From Hyphochytrium catenoides (taxonomy: Eukaryota > Sar > Hyphochytriomycetes > Hyphochytriales > Hyphochytriaceae), in NCBI GenBank assembly GCA_900088475.1, contig FLMG01004102.1:1-62043 (forward strand): a stretch of 62,043 bases of DNA, in the 5' to 3' direction. The translations under genes were made by a program, and so were the position numbers. This document shows positions 1-14,400 of the stretch, piece by piece (the stretch's first letter is position 1; every line of letters starts with the position of its first letter). Under the pieces are notes generated by a model. It made no database searches, had not been told where the DNA came from, and saw nothing but the letters and a program-made list of their open reading frames with translations.

Positions 1-49
1 TTTGCTAATTTGAAGGTTTGGAGAACCCAGCGACCCTGATAACCCTGAT

Positions 50-797
50 ATGAAGAAGGGCATGGCTCGTGCTGCGGGGGGAATTGTCTATGCCCCCGCT
101 AAGGGTATCTGGTACGGCACAAAGTCCGTGGTCAAGGGTGCAGTTCTAGCGGTTGGTGCAGTCGGGGTGGGCCTTGGAGCTGGTGTGGTTAGCCTGGTGT
201 CAGGCACTGGAGAAATGGTACAAGCCGGCATCGAGGCCGCTAAAGATGCCAATAAAAAAGCTCCCAGCTCAGCGGCAGGTGAACGACCAACTATAACAGG
301 ACCAGTTGAAGAGGACGGGACAGGCGAAGAAGCGGTCAAGAAGAAGCCTTCCTTTTCAAGGGGACTCAAAACTGCCACTCTTGGCACTGTCACTGCGCCT
401 GTCATGGTAAGTCTACCTCAGCCATTCTAAGCGGCTAGAACCCGCCTCTATTCTAACAAGAGTGTCATCGTAGGGCCTGTTTGCGGGAGGTGTGGTTGCG
501 GTGGCTAATGTCGTTGCTGCTGGTGGCTATGTGGTGGGAGGTGTGGTCGGAGCAGGTAATAATGTCCGAAGCGGGTTAAAAGAAGTATCTGAAGCTTCCA
601 AGCTAGAAAAGGAAAGAAAGGCAAATCAGGCACGTCAGTCCGTTATTCAGGATGGATCCGCTGGCGAGCGATCAGAGTCCTCGTCTTCATCTTCTACCCC
701 ACAGCCTCCCGTTCAGTATATGATGGGAGAGGAATATGTGGCAGCCAAGATGCGCACTCAAAGCTCAAATGGGCTGGATGACGTTGGGCTAGACTAG
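50..797 (+). CDS. glycine-rich hypothetical protein (possibly 5' partial)
   Basis: Two exons, 50-406 and 474-797, joined in phase by a 67-nt GT-AG intron, give 226 aa from the ATG at 50. The first half is rich in Gly/Ala/Val with glycine-zipper-like spacing (for example GVGLGAGVV), and similar small hydrophobic runs continue across the splice (VVGGVVGAG). The second half is a charged, Ser-rich, probably disordered tail. The frame stays open upstream of ATG 50 back to a stop at 11-13, and a possible 3' splice site lies near 14-15, so more exons may lie left of the window. The composition suggests membrane association or a glycine-zipper assembly, but I recognise no family. Confidence 0.6.
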
Positions 798-881
798 AAT
801 CCGGGTTTGGGATGCTTCCAGGCTATCTTACTTAATTTATGATTATAATTTAGATTACATACATTCCTTGCCAGTTGACAG

Positions 882-1822
882 CTATAACGAACCCCAAATG
901 ATGATTGCCGTGATAATGAGTACGAGGAGGACGATGGAGATGCATGTCGCTAGCCGTGGAAATTTGTGGCCCCCAGCGGATGTGACAGGCTTGGAATAAA
1001 TATCATCTTCATTAGACCCTTTCAAACCATCCAAAAGCTGAATGAAGGCAAAGAAAGAGGTTATATGACGGTCTGACTTGGTCATGCAAAGTTAGAGCTT
1101 ACACTGAGATCGTTGTGCCCTGGCAGATAATCGTAGGAGCTGAGGTAATGGTCCTCCTTACGAAGCAGTGCCATTGAGCTGTTTGCTTGGCAGCGACATG
1201 AGCGAAGCGCAAAGCTCACAATCACGCACACAATGATGAGTGTCAAACTGCAACTCCTGAGACCGCCCATGGCTCAGTATCTCCCAACAGCCGCGCCAAA
1301 AAGCTTGGGAAGCAGTGTAGGTAGAGAGTCTGACTCGTAGCGTTGACCTCTCTGGAGATCTGGAGTAGGTCTCTGACTTCTGTCCAAGGGCTGGGCCGTG
1401 TACCTGCAGCCGCCCACTATCCGTTGCCCTGTCCTGCTATCTATGACTTCAATGCTTAGAACACGCCGAAGGGGATCAATGGCCTCCATCTCGTGAAGAG
1501 TGGCTCGACGGTCCTGAGACCTCAAAGACACTGCTCTTGAGACACAGACCCCAAGCGACACAGCTAAATAAAGTACCTGACTGATCTTGGTGCTGGCCAA
1601 CACAAGGGAAGACGTCAAGAAAGCAATGGGCGTTACAAGCAAGCAAGAGACCGCCATGTGCGCTACAGGAATTAGTCCAGAAAACACAGTCTGACGTAAC
1701 CGAAGGTGCGCATTTAGGTGCGCTCCGTGGTTTCGAGTTTCGACTTCCCCTTGCTGCTGCTTGCTACAGTGATCTGAAAGGCGGGCATCAGGAATCTTCG
1801 AAGTGAGAGCGGCGGCGGCCAT
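882..1822 (-). CDS. small multi-span membrane protein, unknown family
   Basis: Four exons in transcript order: 1577-1822, 1404-1513, 1103-1247, 882-1037. Phases agree at every junction and the total is 219 codons including the stop (218 aa). Introns are 63, 156 and 65 nt, all GT-AG. Three hydrophobic segments are visible: residues about 56-76 (starting MAVSCLLVTP), about 117-131 (LTLIIVCVIVSFAL) and a C-terminal one ending IIIWGSL just before the stop. The central piece is soluble and charged (residues near HEMEAIDPLRR). I do not recognise the family. A shorter model starting at the ATG at 1270 would give a 107-aa protein with an N-terminal signal or anchor; the longer model is preferred because splicing phase is consistent throughout. 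Confidence 0.5.
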
Positions 1823-2431
1823 GCATACTTCTTCGCTCCATCACTTACTGACGCGTCGGGATGAGTGTACTTGCAGGGAAGCGATGATAGCGCCGCAAGC
1901 CACAATCATCTGGTCAGCGATGTCTCCGGACGTGAGACCCAGATACGCCGCCGGTAGCTAGCTTGGGTTTGATGCTTCTTGGTTGCAAACGACCCATCTG
2001 ATCAGTGTTCTCCATGTCACCATGGGGAATACTCAACTCCTTCTGAGGATGAGAAAGTTGCGTTGCCGGGCTGCGATAACTGAGCCAGGATTTAGAAGGA
2101 GAAGGAGGGTAGCTACAGAGCTCTTTTCCTCAATAAAAGGCGTAGCGAGGAACTAACAGTAGGTGAGAGGATTTGGTATCGCTCAAGAGGGAGAGACAAA
2201 ACAGACAACTGTGTGCAAGAATAGTAGTCTTCTTTTGGACGATGCATGATGTTCTTCCCTTCATATCCAGAGTGGCATGTCGTACCGGCAGCAAATGCCA
2301 GGTAACGACTCAAGTTCATATAGATATCTTTTAGCTATTTCGCGATCCATCCACGGAATGCAACTAAATAAGGGTAATACTAGTACGCAGCTGTGGTCTG
2401 CGACTGAAGACGGCGGCGGCACTATAGGTGG
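1823..2431. other. intergenic, no recognised gene
   Basis: Short open frames occur on both strands here (for example 2113-2319 minus), but none has splice-compatible neighbours or a familiar motif. It holds the 5' flank of the membrane-protein gene on its left and the 3' flank of the ion-channel gene on its right. Confidence 0.4.
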
Positions 2432-4633
2432 TCATTGCTGCTTGCTATGTCCATCGAGCTTCGTGGTGCTTTTTCCTAAGTCTTCCTTAACCTGACTGAG
2501 GCTGAGTGCCTCCTCTTCCTCGATGCTAATCACTTTGGTGCTCCGTCGACAAGAAGGCATTTTTTTGAAGACATTCAGCCACCTAGGCAGCTCCCTATAC
2601 TTACTACCATCCACCACATAGACCTTGACGACGTAGAGCTGGTAAGCGATGTAGCAGACTGGGATCAGAATACCCATTGTGAGGTTCACCCCTTTGGATA
2701 TCGCAAGATCTGTGTTTGATGCGTACGCAAAAGAGGATCATCAGCTTACGACTGAAGAAATGGCAACACTATTTCAGCCCTCAAGCACATGGAAAGAGTC
2801 ATACCTTTGAATTTCAGACACAAGGAGAGAACCCCACCCGCGAAGAGGTCGATAAATACCGCTAGAATCAGACGATCCATGACGGTCAGGAAGGGAAGTC
2901 GAGGTAGTTTGTCATTCACTACGAAGAGAAATGTAATAGCTCCAAGCAGTAGAGACGCGGTAAGGTTTTGTCTGTCAGAGTACTCCTCTTGAGTCTGTGC
3001 ACCTATGATGAGAAACGTAGTCCAGTGCAGGACCACAATAAAATTTGAGATCAACAGGATCTTCCAGACGTAGTACGCTGAGTTGCGAGATATCGGTACG
3101 ATCAGGCCAAATCTGGTAGGATAGATGAGTGAGACCAGCGATAAGCCATAGATATCAGAGCATCAACGGGAGGAGTGAAGGAAAGCAGACAAGATAGTGT
3201 GATAAAGCAACCTAAACATCGGGCAGAATGACAGCATGCTATTACTGTTGTCAAGGTAACGAGGCAATGAGGCGAAGGAATTGACCAAGGTATAGACTGT
3301 ACGAAGGGGCCTGAAATGGCTTACCCTTGGATCATACCCACGCCACCAGATCGGCTTATCGGGTCCAGGGTAGTCATGTCTTCATGAATGGTCCACTCCA
3401 ACACTTGCCCTTTGACGTACCAAGGGACGGACTCACTAGGCTTTCGCCTCGGATTGTGGACTAACCGTTGCTATTTCGTTTCAACAGGCATGTTAGAACG
3501 GTGACAGCACATAGAACTCAGCACCGTGCAACGTACATTCTCACTTAAGAGCTTCACTCCTAGCACTGCCAAAATGCAGATTTCATCCTCATCGAAAGGG
3601 AAAAACTGCAGATTGCCCTCATTCGCAATGGTACCTATGATGTGGCGAGAGATGTGAGCGCAGATTCAGCCGGAGGTAGCAGGCTACTTATTGGTACCGT
3701 AGCCTCACCCTTAAAGATTATAGTCTGTCGATAGTACTCTGACTCTGTGTTGAAAGTCATCTCCTCCTCCCTCTGCTCAAGATTATCAGCATTTAAGATG
3801 CTGAAGTCCGGGCGCCAAAAGTCATTCGTCTGATCCCTGACTAGCTTCATGAAGGGAGTCTCTTTCCATTGAAGCACCACCCAGAACACCAGATCAATGC
3901 AAGAGTGAATTGAATCCACCTCTCGGAGACGCACGATTAGAAAATGGGCTTCGATGTCAACCATTTCTCCTTGACTGATAGGGTGTGGCATGGTTGACTG
4001 TCGGGCATTTCCCTCTCTTAATCCAGCAGGGACAATGATTTTGCTCTCTTTCATCAGCTTCTTTCTGTTCTCTAGCTCGTTGTTGATGTTGATATTCATC
4101 TGGACATTGCTCACATTGGTAGTGGAGACTTGATGAAGAACGGTTGAGAGTTGTTGCTGCGTCAATCCTCCAGAATTGCTCCCGTTGGTCACAGCTAATG
4201 GTGGGCCCCCTAAGTCAGAAGGGGGCCCACCTGGCCCAGGTACCTCTTGTACCTCAGAAACATTTCCTTCCCCTCCTGCTAGTCCATTCTTCTGCCCCTC
4301 GCCCTGAAAGTTGGGATCGAGCATTTCAGTGGGTCCATTTGATGTTGAAGATTCAGAGGAGTCAGTGTCATCCTGTTCCCTAACGTGAGATAGTCGGGGA
4401 CCTCCCGCCGAAGGCGAGGAAGGATTTGGCTGCGGGATGGCATGTGGGTGATTGTTAACAGAGAATGGTGGAAGAAGTTTTGGCTTTGCTGGTGCCCGCT
4501 GATCACGCACATCAGGAGGTTGCTTGAGGTCGTGCGTCAAGAAGACGAGGGACGAGGATCTCCGCCATATTCCTTCAGCCCTACTCCTAAGCCGCGTCTT
4601 CTCTCGCCCACTTCCAATGTGCGGGGCGCTCAT
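2432..4633 (-). CDS. pentameric ligand-gated ion channel subunit (Cys-loop/GLIC superfamily)
   Basis: Five exons in transcript order: 3709-4633, 3545-3634, 3325-3460, 2805-3112, 2432-2709. They total 1737 nt and encode 578 aa with all phases consistent. Residues 1 to about 200 are Pro/Ser/Gly-rich and probably disordered, with no obvious signal peptide. The ligand-binding domain follows (about 215-395), with a W-x-P-D strand motif (FWRPDFSILN) and the Cys-loop core FPFDEDEIC. Only the second loop cysteine is present, so no canonical disulfide forms. M1 (about 398-420) contains HWTTF, like bacterial GLIC. M2 has Asp430 at -1', Arg431 at 0', Ser437 at 6' and Leu440 at 9', the pattern of cation channels. 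The M2-M3 loop reads LPRLPFLT. M3 and M4 follow, and a charged tail ends the protein. The pore type is inferred; the ligand is unknown. The closest resemblance I can recall is to prokaryotic-type pLGICs. Confidence 0.9.
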
Positions 4634-5445
4634 TATTATAGAGACTATTTATTCAGCTACTGGCTGAGTCAGCTCTGGAGATTGCCATATAGGGAACTAC
4701 TGACAAGCCACCATGTGGGAGTTATGAAGCAACAGTCTCTTCTCCTTTTACCTTTCTGCAAGCCATCCCCATCTTCTGATTAACTTTTCGAACCTAACCA
4801 AGGTTCAAGAGCATCCTGTCGGTGGCGACTATGCAAAGAGCCCGTCGCACATAATTGGGAGCGGAGCATTCAATCAATCGCGCTGCTCCTCCTGCCCAGC
4901 GCTTGTTGTTGCTATATTCCTGCGCCTGACTGTCTTGGCCCAACGAGGAGGAGAGGATCGCTCATCAGCAGTCGACCTCCTCCTCCCTGTGACGCTATGA
5001 AGAGGACACTACCAGTAACTGGTCATAAAGGTCCACTCCACCTCATAAGGTAGGGCCAACAGACAGCAGCGCAGGGGGGAAGAAGAAGTGGCCAGAAGCC
5101 GTTACTGCCAGCACACAGAAGCACTAAAGGGACGTTATCGGCTCCTGTAACGACCAAACTTCTCGTTTTTTGAGAGTGAGACGGGCTCTCTGACCTCCCT
5201 GGTGCTGACCAGATTTTGCATCAGACGCAGCAGCTTGGCTGGTGGTGGCAATATGCGGAACTGCGTCTCACAGAGGGACAGTGACTAATAAAGACGTCTT
5301 CATTATCAATCTCTATAGCAGAGAACCAAAGGCAGTCATTCCTCTTGCTCTTAATCCTGTTTTTCATAATAGAGAAAGATTTCACAGCGACCGGCAAGCT
5401 ATCAACCCTCCTCCTCCTGCTAACACGAGGAGGACCTCATTCCTC
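4634..5445. other. intergenic, no recognised gene
   Basis: This 0.8 kb stretch separates the divided ends of the ion-channel gene (5' end) and the GluRS gene (3' end), both on the minus strand. Small frames at 4442-4783 and 5242-5469 (+) have no motif. CTC/CCT-rich patches near 4970-4990 and 5405-5420 are low complexity. Confidence 0.4.
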
Positions 5446-8777
<3,332 letters not shown>

Positions 8778-9032
8778 TTAGCACCTCTGCCACTCTAGGT
8801 CATCGACACTGCCCATAATCTTGCCCGGCTGTTTGTACGGACCAGTAAGTTCAAGAAGGCATTCGCTCTCTTGATCAGTCCTCGCCCATGATCCTTCCGC
8901 GAACACTCTTCCGGAATGACCCACCAGCAACCTACTAATGTAACCCGTAGCCAATTCTTGATGAGGCAACCCCAATGCCGTATTCCCAGAGGTGCTATAC
9001 GTCCCTTCCCTAAAGTGCAGCTAACATCCACT
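8778..9032 (-). CDS. possible last exon of an unidentified small gene
   Basis: On the minus strand a frame ends with SVDDLEWQRC and a stop at 8778. It reads as plausible protein (contains GRVFAEGSWARTDQES) and follows a possible 3' splice site (pyrimidine-poor, CTTTAG) near 9017. I could not connect it to a start codon with consistent phase: candidate upstream coding near 9060-9120 is in a different phase. The overlapping alternative frame 8795-9031 is equally open. Treat as a candidate exon only; no function can be given. Confidence 0.25.
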
Positions 9033-9232
9033 TTAAAATTGGCGCCATGCAGGCTGTCGTCACTGAATACCTACGGCAATCAAGCGAATGCCATGGTTCT
9101 GTGCCATAGGCGTCGCTACAGTGGTGATGTGCCAGCGGTAACACGACGTGCCTGAACTAGACCATAGAAGAGAGGAAGATTCCCGCCATGCGGGCTTTGT
9201 GGGAGCACAAAACGTTCGGTGGACATCAAAAG

Positions 9233-10515
9233 TCACGGCCAGTACTCTTCACCCTTGGCAAGATCACTCATTTTACCGTGTGCAAAGGTGTAGATACAGT
9301 GACCTACAAAAGATTATGAGCATGTATTGCATCCAGTCCCTTCATAGTGATATGCAGCCTTACCCTCATGAGTGCAAATGAATCCTGCGTGTCGCATCAT
9401 ACTAAAGAACTCCTTCGAGGCTGCAATTCGTCGCTGCCAGGACATCAAGAAGGACCTATATGTGAAGCAAAGTTTATTAGTATCATCTACAATCTTCTAA
9501 TAAGTCACAAAATAAAAGTCAGTGCACGGACCTGGACGGTTTGTTCTCTAGGATTGTCAGTAATGTCTTCACAAGATCTATGCGGGAACTGAGTGGGTTA
9601 ATAAGCGCGAATCTAGTTTGACGGCAGAAGTCCGCACCTGGATAAGCACTAACGTACAGCAGGATATCACTCGCCACTATCACATCGAAGTGGAGCATGT
9701 CCGTTGGGATGCCTTGACCCCAGTTATGGGGGAAATGGGGGACAGGGTCATGTCCATTGAGCTTGAAATTATGGGCGATATTATCTACAACGATGAAAGG
9801 TTGAAAAGTAAGCGTGTGGTGCAAAATGGGACGTGTTTTGCCTTACCTTGGATGTCCTTGTCATCGGCATCGCTTGTAACCAAGGACTTGAATCCTCTGC
9901 TATGAAGAAAAATGGATAGCAAGCCAGTTGCGGAACCAAGCTCTAGGATCCGCCTAGATTGAAGTTCGTGCTCAAGACTCAGCTAGGAGACCAAGAGATG
10001 GACAAGCAGGTTGCGCATTAGCCTGGACACGAGACGGGTCTGCTTTCGATGTCAACATTGTTAGGATTGAGGTCTCAAAAGGACTTACTAGGTACTGAGC
10101 CATCACGAAGGTGCCCGGCCTGGCACGAAGGAAATTAGAGTAGCGGTATTGTCAGGCATTGTAACTCTTTATTAGAGCAAATTTTCATCTGAGGTGTTTA
10201 CCATAGTCGATTGGCGTTCTGCGAGTAGGAGTTAAGAGCTTTGAGAGGCACTGCCGGGCCTTAGCGATAAGAAGGAAGAGTTACCTTGGGGTGAAAGTCA
10301 AACTGCCGGACTTTAAGCTTCTGGCCACACACCTCTACCTCCTGAACCTCAAAGTTCTGCTGGTACCCTTGGCGTCTCCTCTCTCCGTCCTCTGCGTCAG
10401 ATGAATCATCGTCATATAGGCCCATTAGGGATATCACTGGCCCTGTGTCGACCGAAGCAACATGGGCCTTCGAAAAGTCTGCCATGCCTTGTCCTGGTCG
10501 AGTAGATGCCACCAA
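9233..10515 (-). CDS. family-16 SAM-dependent methyltransferase (METTL21/EEF2KMT-like)
   Basis: Likely a seven-beta-strand protein-lysine methyltransferase acting in the cytosol. The first exon (10287-10515) encodes an acidic N-terminus (GLYDDDSSDAEDGE) and the lead-in CGQKLKVRQ. Small exons then give NANRLWPGTFVMAQYL, the tryptophan-proline lead to the fold. Next come the SAM-binding motif I RRILELGSATGLLSIF (about 9900-9950), the acidic loop TSDADDKD, the NIAHNFKLNG helix, the DVIVASDILLY strand (motif post-II), then WQRRIAASKEFF and GFICTHEGHCIYTF to the stop at 9233-9235. This order is diagnostic of the METTL21/METTL18/FAM86 group. Substrate cannot be assigned from sequence. It is divergently placed from the C2/ankyrin gene across the CAG-rich spacer. 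Confidence 0.85.
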
Positions 10516-11417
10516 GGCTAAGACTTATCACGGTCCTATCTAGACTGCCTCAAACAGAGATCTGCTGTGCTCCTCTTCATTAGCGGCAAGGATAGTGGTG
10601 ATTGACCAAGGCGCAGATTCTGCTTCATCGACGGCAGCAAGTATGACCTCTGATGAGCCGACAGCATTTGTCTGCAGCTCCTGTCTGTGAAGCTTCCTAA
10701 TTCATTGATCCATTGGTTAGAGATGACAGAAGTGTGTGCGCTGTTCGACATATGACAGTTAGTGCATTGTCGCTGCGGCCAATCAGCGTGCGATCATATG
10801 GAGCGAAGTGCCGGTAACGGCTATTCCTGTGATTGATCTCTGAAGTCTCTTGGTGTTGGGCCGAAGCGTTACTCTAACTTTAGAGCAGGCTTGCCTCCTA
10901 CAGAGACGACCATCTCAGTGCCGCCGCCGCAGCAGCAGCAGCAGGAGAAGCAGTCCCCGCAGCAGAGCAGCAGGAGCAGAACAAGTAGAAGTGATAGTAG
11001 CAGCAGCAGTAAAGCGCGGCAGCAGGCAGCAGCATCACAAGCACTCAGCAGCAACAGCTGGAGAAGCACTGAGCAGCAGGCGGAGAAGCACTGAGCAGCA
11101 GGCGAAGAAGCACCGAACAGCAGCAGGAGAAGCATTAGCATCAGCAGCAGGAGAAGAAGCAGCAGCAGCAACATACATGGACGAGTAGTCAAATGGTAAT
11201 TGTCACAGCATCAACATTCCAGAGCTACGACTTTTGTGCCCTCGTGCCCTCTGCAACTATCCTCTTACTTAGATCTTGGACATTTAGTGACCAAGTTTGC
11301 CGCATCCTTGAATCGGCCAAAGTTTATTAGGAAGCTCTGCCCGCCTGTGAAAACAAGACCCTCTAGATCATAAGCATAATACCGGAATCCGGCCAGGATT
11401 GGGCACAGGAACATACC
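10516..11417. other. shared 5' spacer between divergent genes
   Basis: This 0.9 kb lies between the methyltransferase (minus) and the C2/ankyrin gene (plus) and must carry both promoters. A minus-strand frame at 10536-10751 and an overlapping one reading VGSSEVILAAVDEAE are open but end in stops before they can be spliced to the methyltransferase. The middle part is the CAG-rich minisatellite, described separately. Confidence 0.45.
10921..11175. repeat. CAG-rich imperfect minisatellite
   Basis: The stretch is dominated by CAG/GCAGCA triplets. From about 11060 on, a 22-24 nt unit recurs four to five times with substitutions; its core is GAGAAGCACTGAGCAGCAGG. Open frames on both strands here (Gln/Ser/Ala-rich on plus, poly-Leu on minus) follow from the triplet composition and are not taken as genes. 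Confidence 0.75.
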
Positions 11418-14400
11418 ATGCTGGGTAGCGTTGGAGGTGCTAAGAAAGCAAGCCCCGTCCTTGCCAAGGGACTGCGAAAGGAGGCGACTAAGAAAGTGCA
11501 TAGCTTATCTGACTCAAGGACTATAAGACAAGCGGTACCCGTCCGAAAAGAGAGTGATATACATAGCTTCTCAAGGCCCCTTGGACAGATCGGTAGGTCG
11601 CATTCCTTGTCTTTAAGGAAGAGATCTATAAACGTCTGCATTGTTTCTAGGACGCCTTAACATTGATCTCCTGAGTGTTGAGGAGCTCGATCTGGGTCCT
11701 CAGCTGAAATTGACAGCACTAGACACGTGCCGCTTCGCCGTACATAGTCAGAACGACCCGGCTTACGAGAGTCTGAGCACAGATGTGCCCATAAAACGGA
11801 GGGGCGAAAGTGCTCGAGTGGATATCAACCAACAAGTTAGCCTACCGTTCTACCTGCTTGAGAGTGGAACCCTCCCACCAATCGCCTTGGAGTTCCACCT
11901 CAAGATCCCCTGCCAAAAGCAGTCTCCTGGGAGAACGGTTGCAAGGGCGATCTTTAGAATTGATGAGCTGCAGAGAGACTGCAAGCTTTCTGGCGGAAAA
12001 GTTCATAATAAGATATACGAATTGACTCTTATCCGAGATGAAGACTGGGCTGCGGCAGGAACCTTGCTCTTCGCTATATGCTTTACAGCTACAGCAGCTT
12101 GTGAGAGGGAAAGCTCACGGAGTCGACAGTTAACAAGAGCTCTGACTGTAACTGGAAGGGGAAGAGTGCGCATCCACATTGTTCAGATGCTTCATACACC
12201 AGCATCGGAGACACACAAGCCATCCACAAACTTCGTCCTCAAGGTCTGCAGCTTCCTTAACACTCTGTATCTCTCTATTGAACGTGCCGTTTGGTAACAG
12301 TTGCTAACGCATGGTCCTTTGCAAAAAATGATTGCTGCCCCTCTCTGTCCTAGCTCTCTTTACGGTCTGCAAACGACGGTTGGCTCTGCTACCCGCTGAT
12401 GACAGGGTTAAATGATGCTGACAAGGAACAGGGAACTGTGTTTCTTACGGGGAAAACGGTTATGCGTCACGGTAGGCGGCACATCGTCCCATTTTATGGG
12501 CTTGCAAGCATTGCTCACCAAATATTATATTGTCTTCGTTGCACGGTCTGTGCTTGTTGCTGTTGAGAGTGCAGACGTTCCTACTGCATACTTGGGGCGT
12601 GCGGTGGAGTTTGACTTGGATCGCCGAAGTGAACTACCGCAAGGAGGAGATGGATTAGCATCACTTGCTCCCTTACAGCTGAGCTTTCAGCTCTTCGACT
12701 GCCCAGCTTCTAGCGGGAGATATAGTGCACCACGTTTCTTTGCAGAAGGCCACTTTCCTCTGGCCCCAATGCTGGCCAAAGGAGCCACCGGTACTCCCAA
12801 GACTTAGATGTCGCTCTGTGACTATCAATGTTCCCACTTTCTTGGTGACGGAAGCCAGTAGAATATGCTCTGACATAGTCCATCGCTTTTTTGCAGGTGA
12901 CTACGTGGAATTGGAATGTCCACCGGGTAGAAAGGCAGCTGTGCTTGTGTCTTCGGAGATAGTAGAGGCTGAAACCACATACGAGGGCACATTGCCTGCA
13001 AAGTCTTTGCCGGGAGTCTCAAATATAGCAGATGTGGTCTCTGGAGCAGACGAAACGAAGGCTATTTTCCAGCTATGGATAGCCATAAAGCGTGGGGTGG
13101 GGCTTGGGCCAGCCGTTCGTCCGTTCATTCATTGTCCATACCTTCAGGTGAGAACAAGAGACTGGTAGATGGGAAGAAGCGTCGCTTGCAGTTAGGTGAG
13201 AAGTGCGGGCGAGGGTGAGATTCTCTTGGCGACTGTTTCCCTTGCTCCACTCAGATTCTCTTGCTCGATCGCCCCCTTAAACGTTTTGCATGGTTCTGCA
13301 GTTGAAAAGCTCAGATGGCGGCCAAGAATATGTTACAGAGCCTTGGGAGGGCAGAGGAAGGATTGCCCTGTGGAACCACCTTAGCAGCATGCTGGTTAAA
13401 GGAGGAGGCCAGAGCTTCTACCTCTTTCTATACGACCAAAGGGCAGATTCTAGCCTTCTCCTTGCTAGTTCCATCTTCACCATGGAGCCTTTTACTGGTA
13501 GGGGGGTTGCTTCCGGAAGCATTTCCATCCTATTTAACCCAAGTCGGTGCCCCTGTTAACTCCAGCAGGAGGGCCACCGCGTCCAATTCATTGCTGGGTA
13601 GAGATGAAGCCCACAGAGGCGCTATCGGCTGAAGATAAGCGATTTAGCATCCAGGGGAATGTTAACGTACGGATTGAGGTGTCGTTCCTCTTCCTGCCTC
13701 CAGGTGACACTATTCAACTCAGCGATGTTGATGTTCGGGAACTGCTGGATGTTCAACCCCAAGGTATTCGTCTTGATAAGTCCATCCATCTAGGTCCTTC
13801 TTGAGGAGTGCCACAAACGTACTGACCCTGTCAATCGCAGTCATTGTGCCTCGCCTTCCGTACGCCATAGATACTCTGACTTCAGGCGTAGAGCATGGAA
13901 GTGAGGACACTAAAAAGAAAGGAGACATTTCCCCTGCTACCTCATCCAAGGGAAGCCAGAATGGAATCAACAACAGCGAGACCAGAAATGAGGCTGAGCA
14001 GGAATGTAACGTTCTCGACGCCCAAGGACGCACTAAACAGGTACTTGCCACATCTCCGCGCCCGACCGTTGGATTAGAGCGCTGGAAACCTAGTCAGCAA
14101 GATCTGGCTTCTTAAAGGACATCGATAAATGGAGGAGAGAGGTGGCGTAGGCCGACGACAATACTAATCACGCACGCCACCGAGTCCGAGGGCAAGATCC
14201 CAGGTGCTAGCTAAGTAAACGTCTTCTTACAGAACATCAGCCAAACAAAGCTTCTATGGGGTGACTGCGCTGAGCTGTTGGCTAGGATTCAGGTTGATCT
14301 TCAGCTCCAGCGCCAGATTGACAGCCGCCGCCAAGTAGGAGTAAAGAGGTGAGCCTAGTTGGTGTAATTGGTGCTCAGGGTTGTGGCTACATTTTCGCGG

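Noticed and set aside
1082-1270. Separate small secreted protein starting at 1270
   Set aside because: Possible, but splicing 1404-1513 to 1103-1247 in perfect phase makes this region an internal exon of a longer membrane protein.
10869-11192. 107-aa minus-strand poly-Leu/Ala/Cys frame
   Set aside because: A by-product of the CAG-rich repeat read on the other strand; composition alone explains it.
12471-12510. Reading straight through 12412-12807 as a single-exon gene
   Set aside because: The frame upstream of the short intron (GWLCYPLMTG) and the one downstream (YYIVFVARSVLV) differ; both belong to the large C2/ankyrin gene through splicing.
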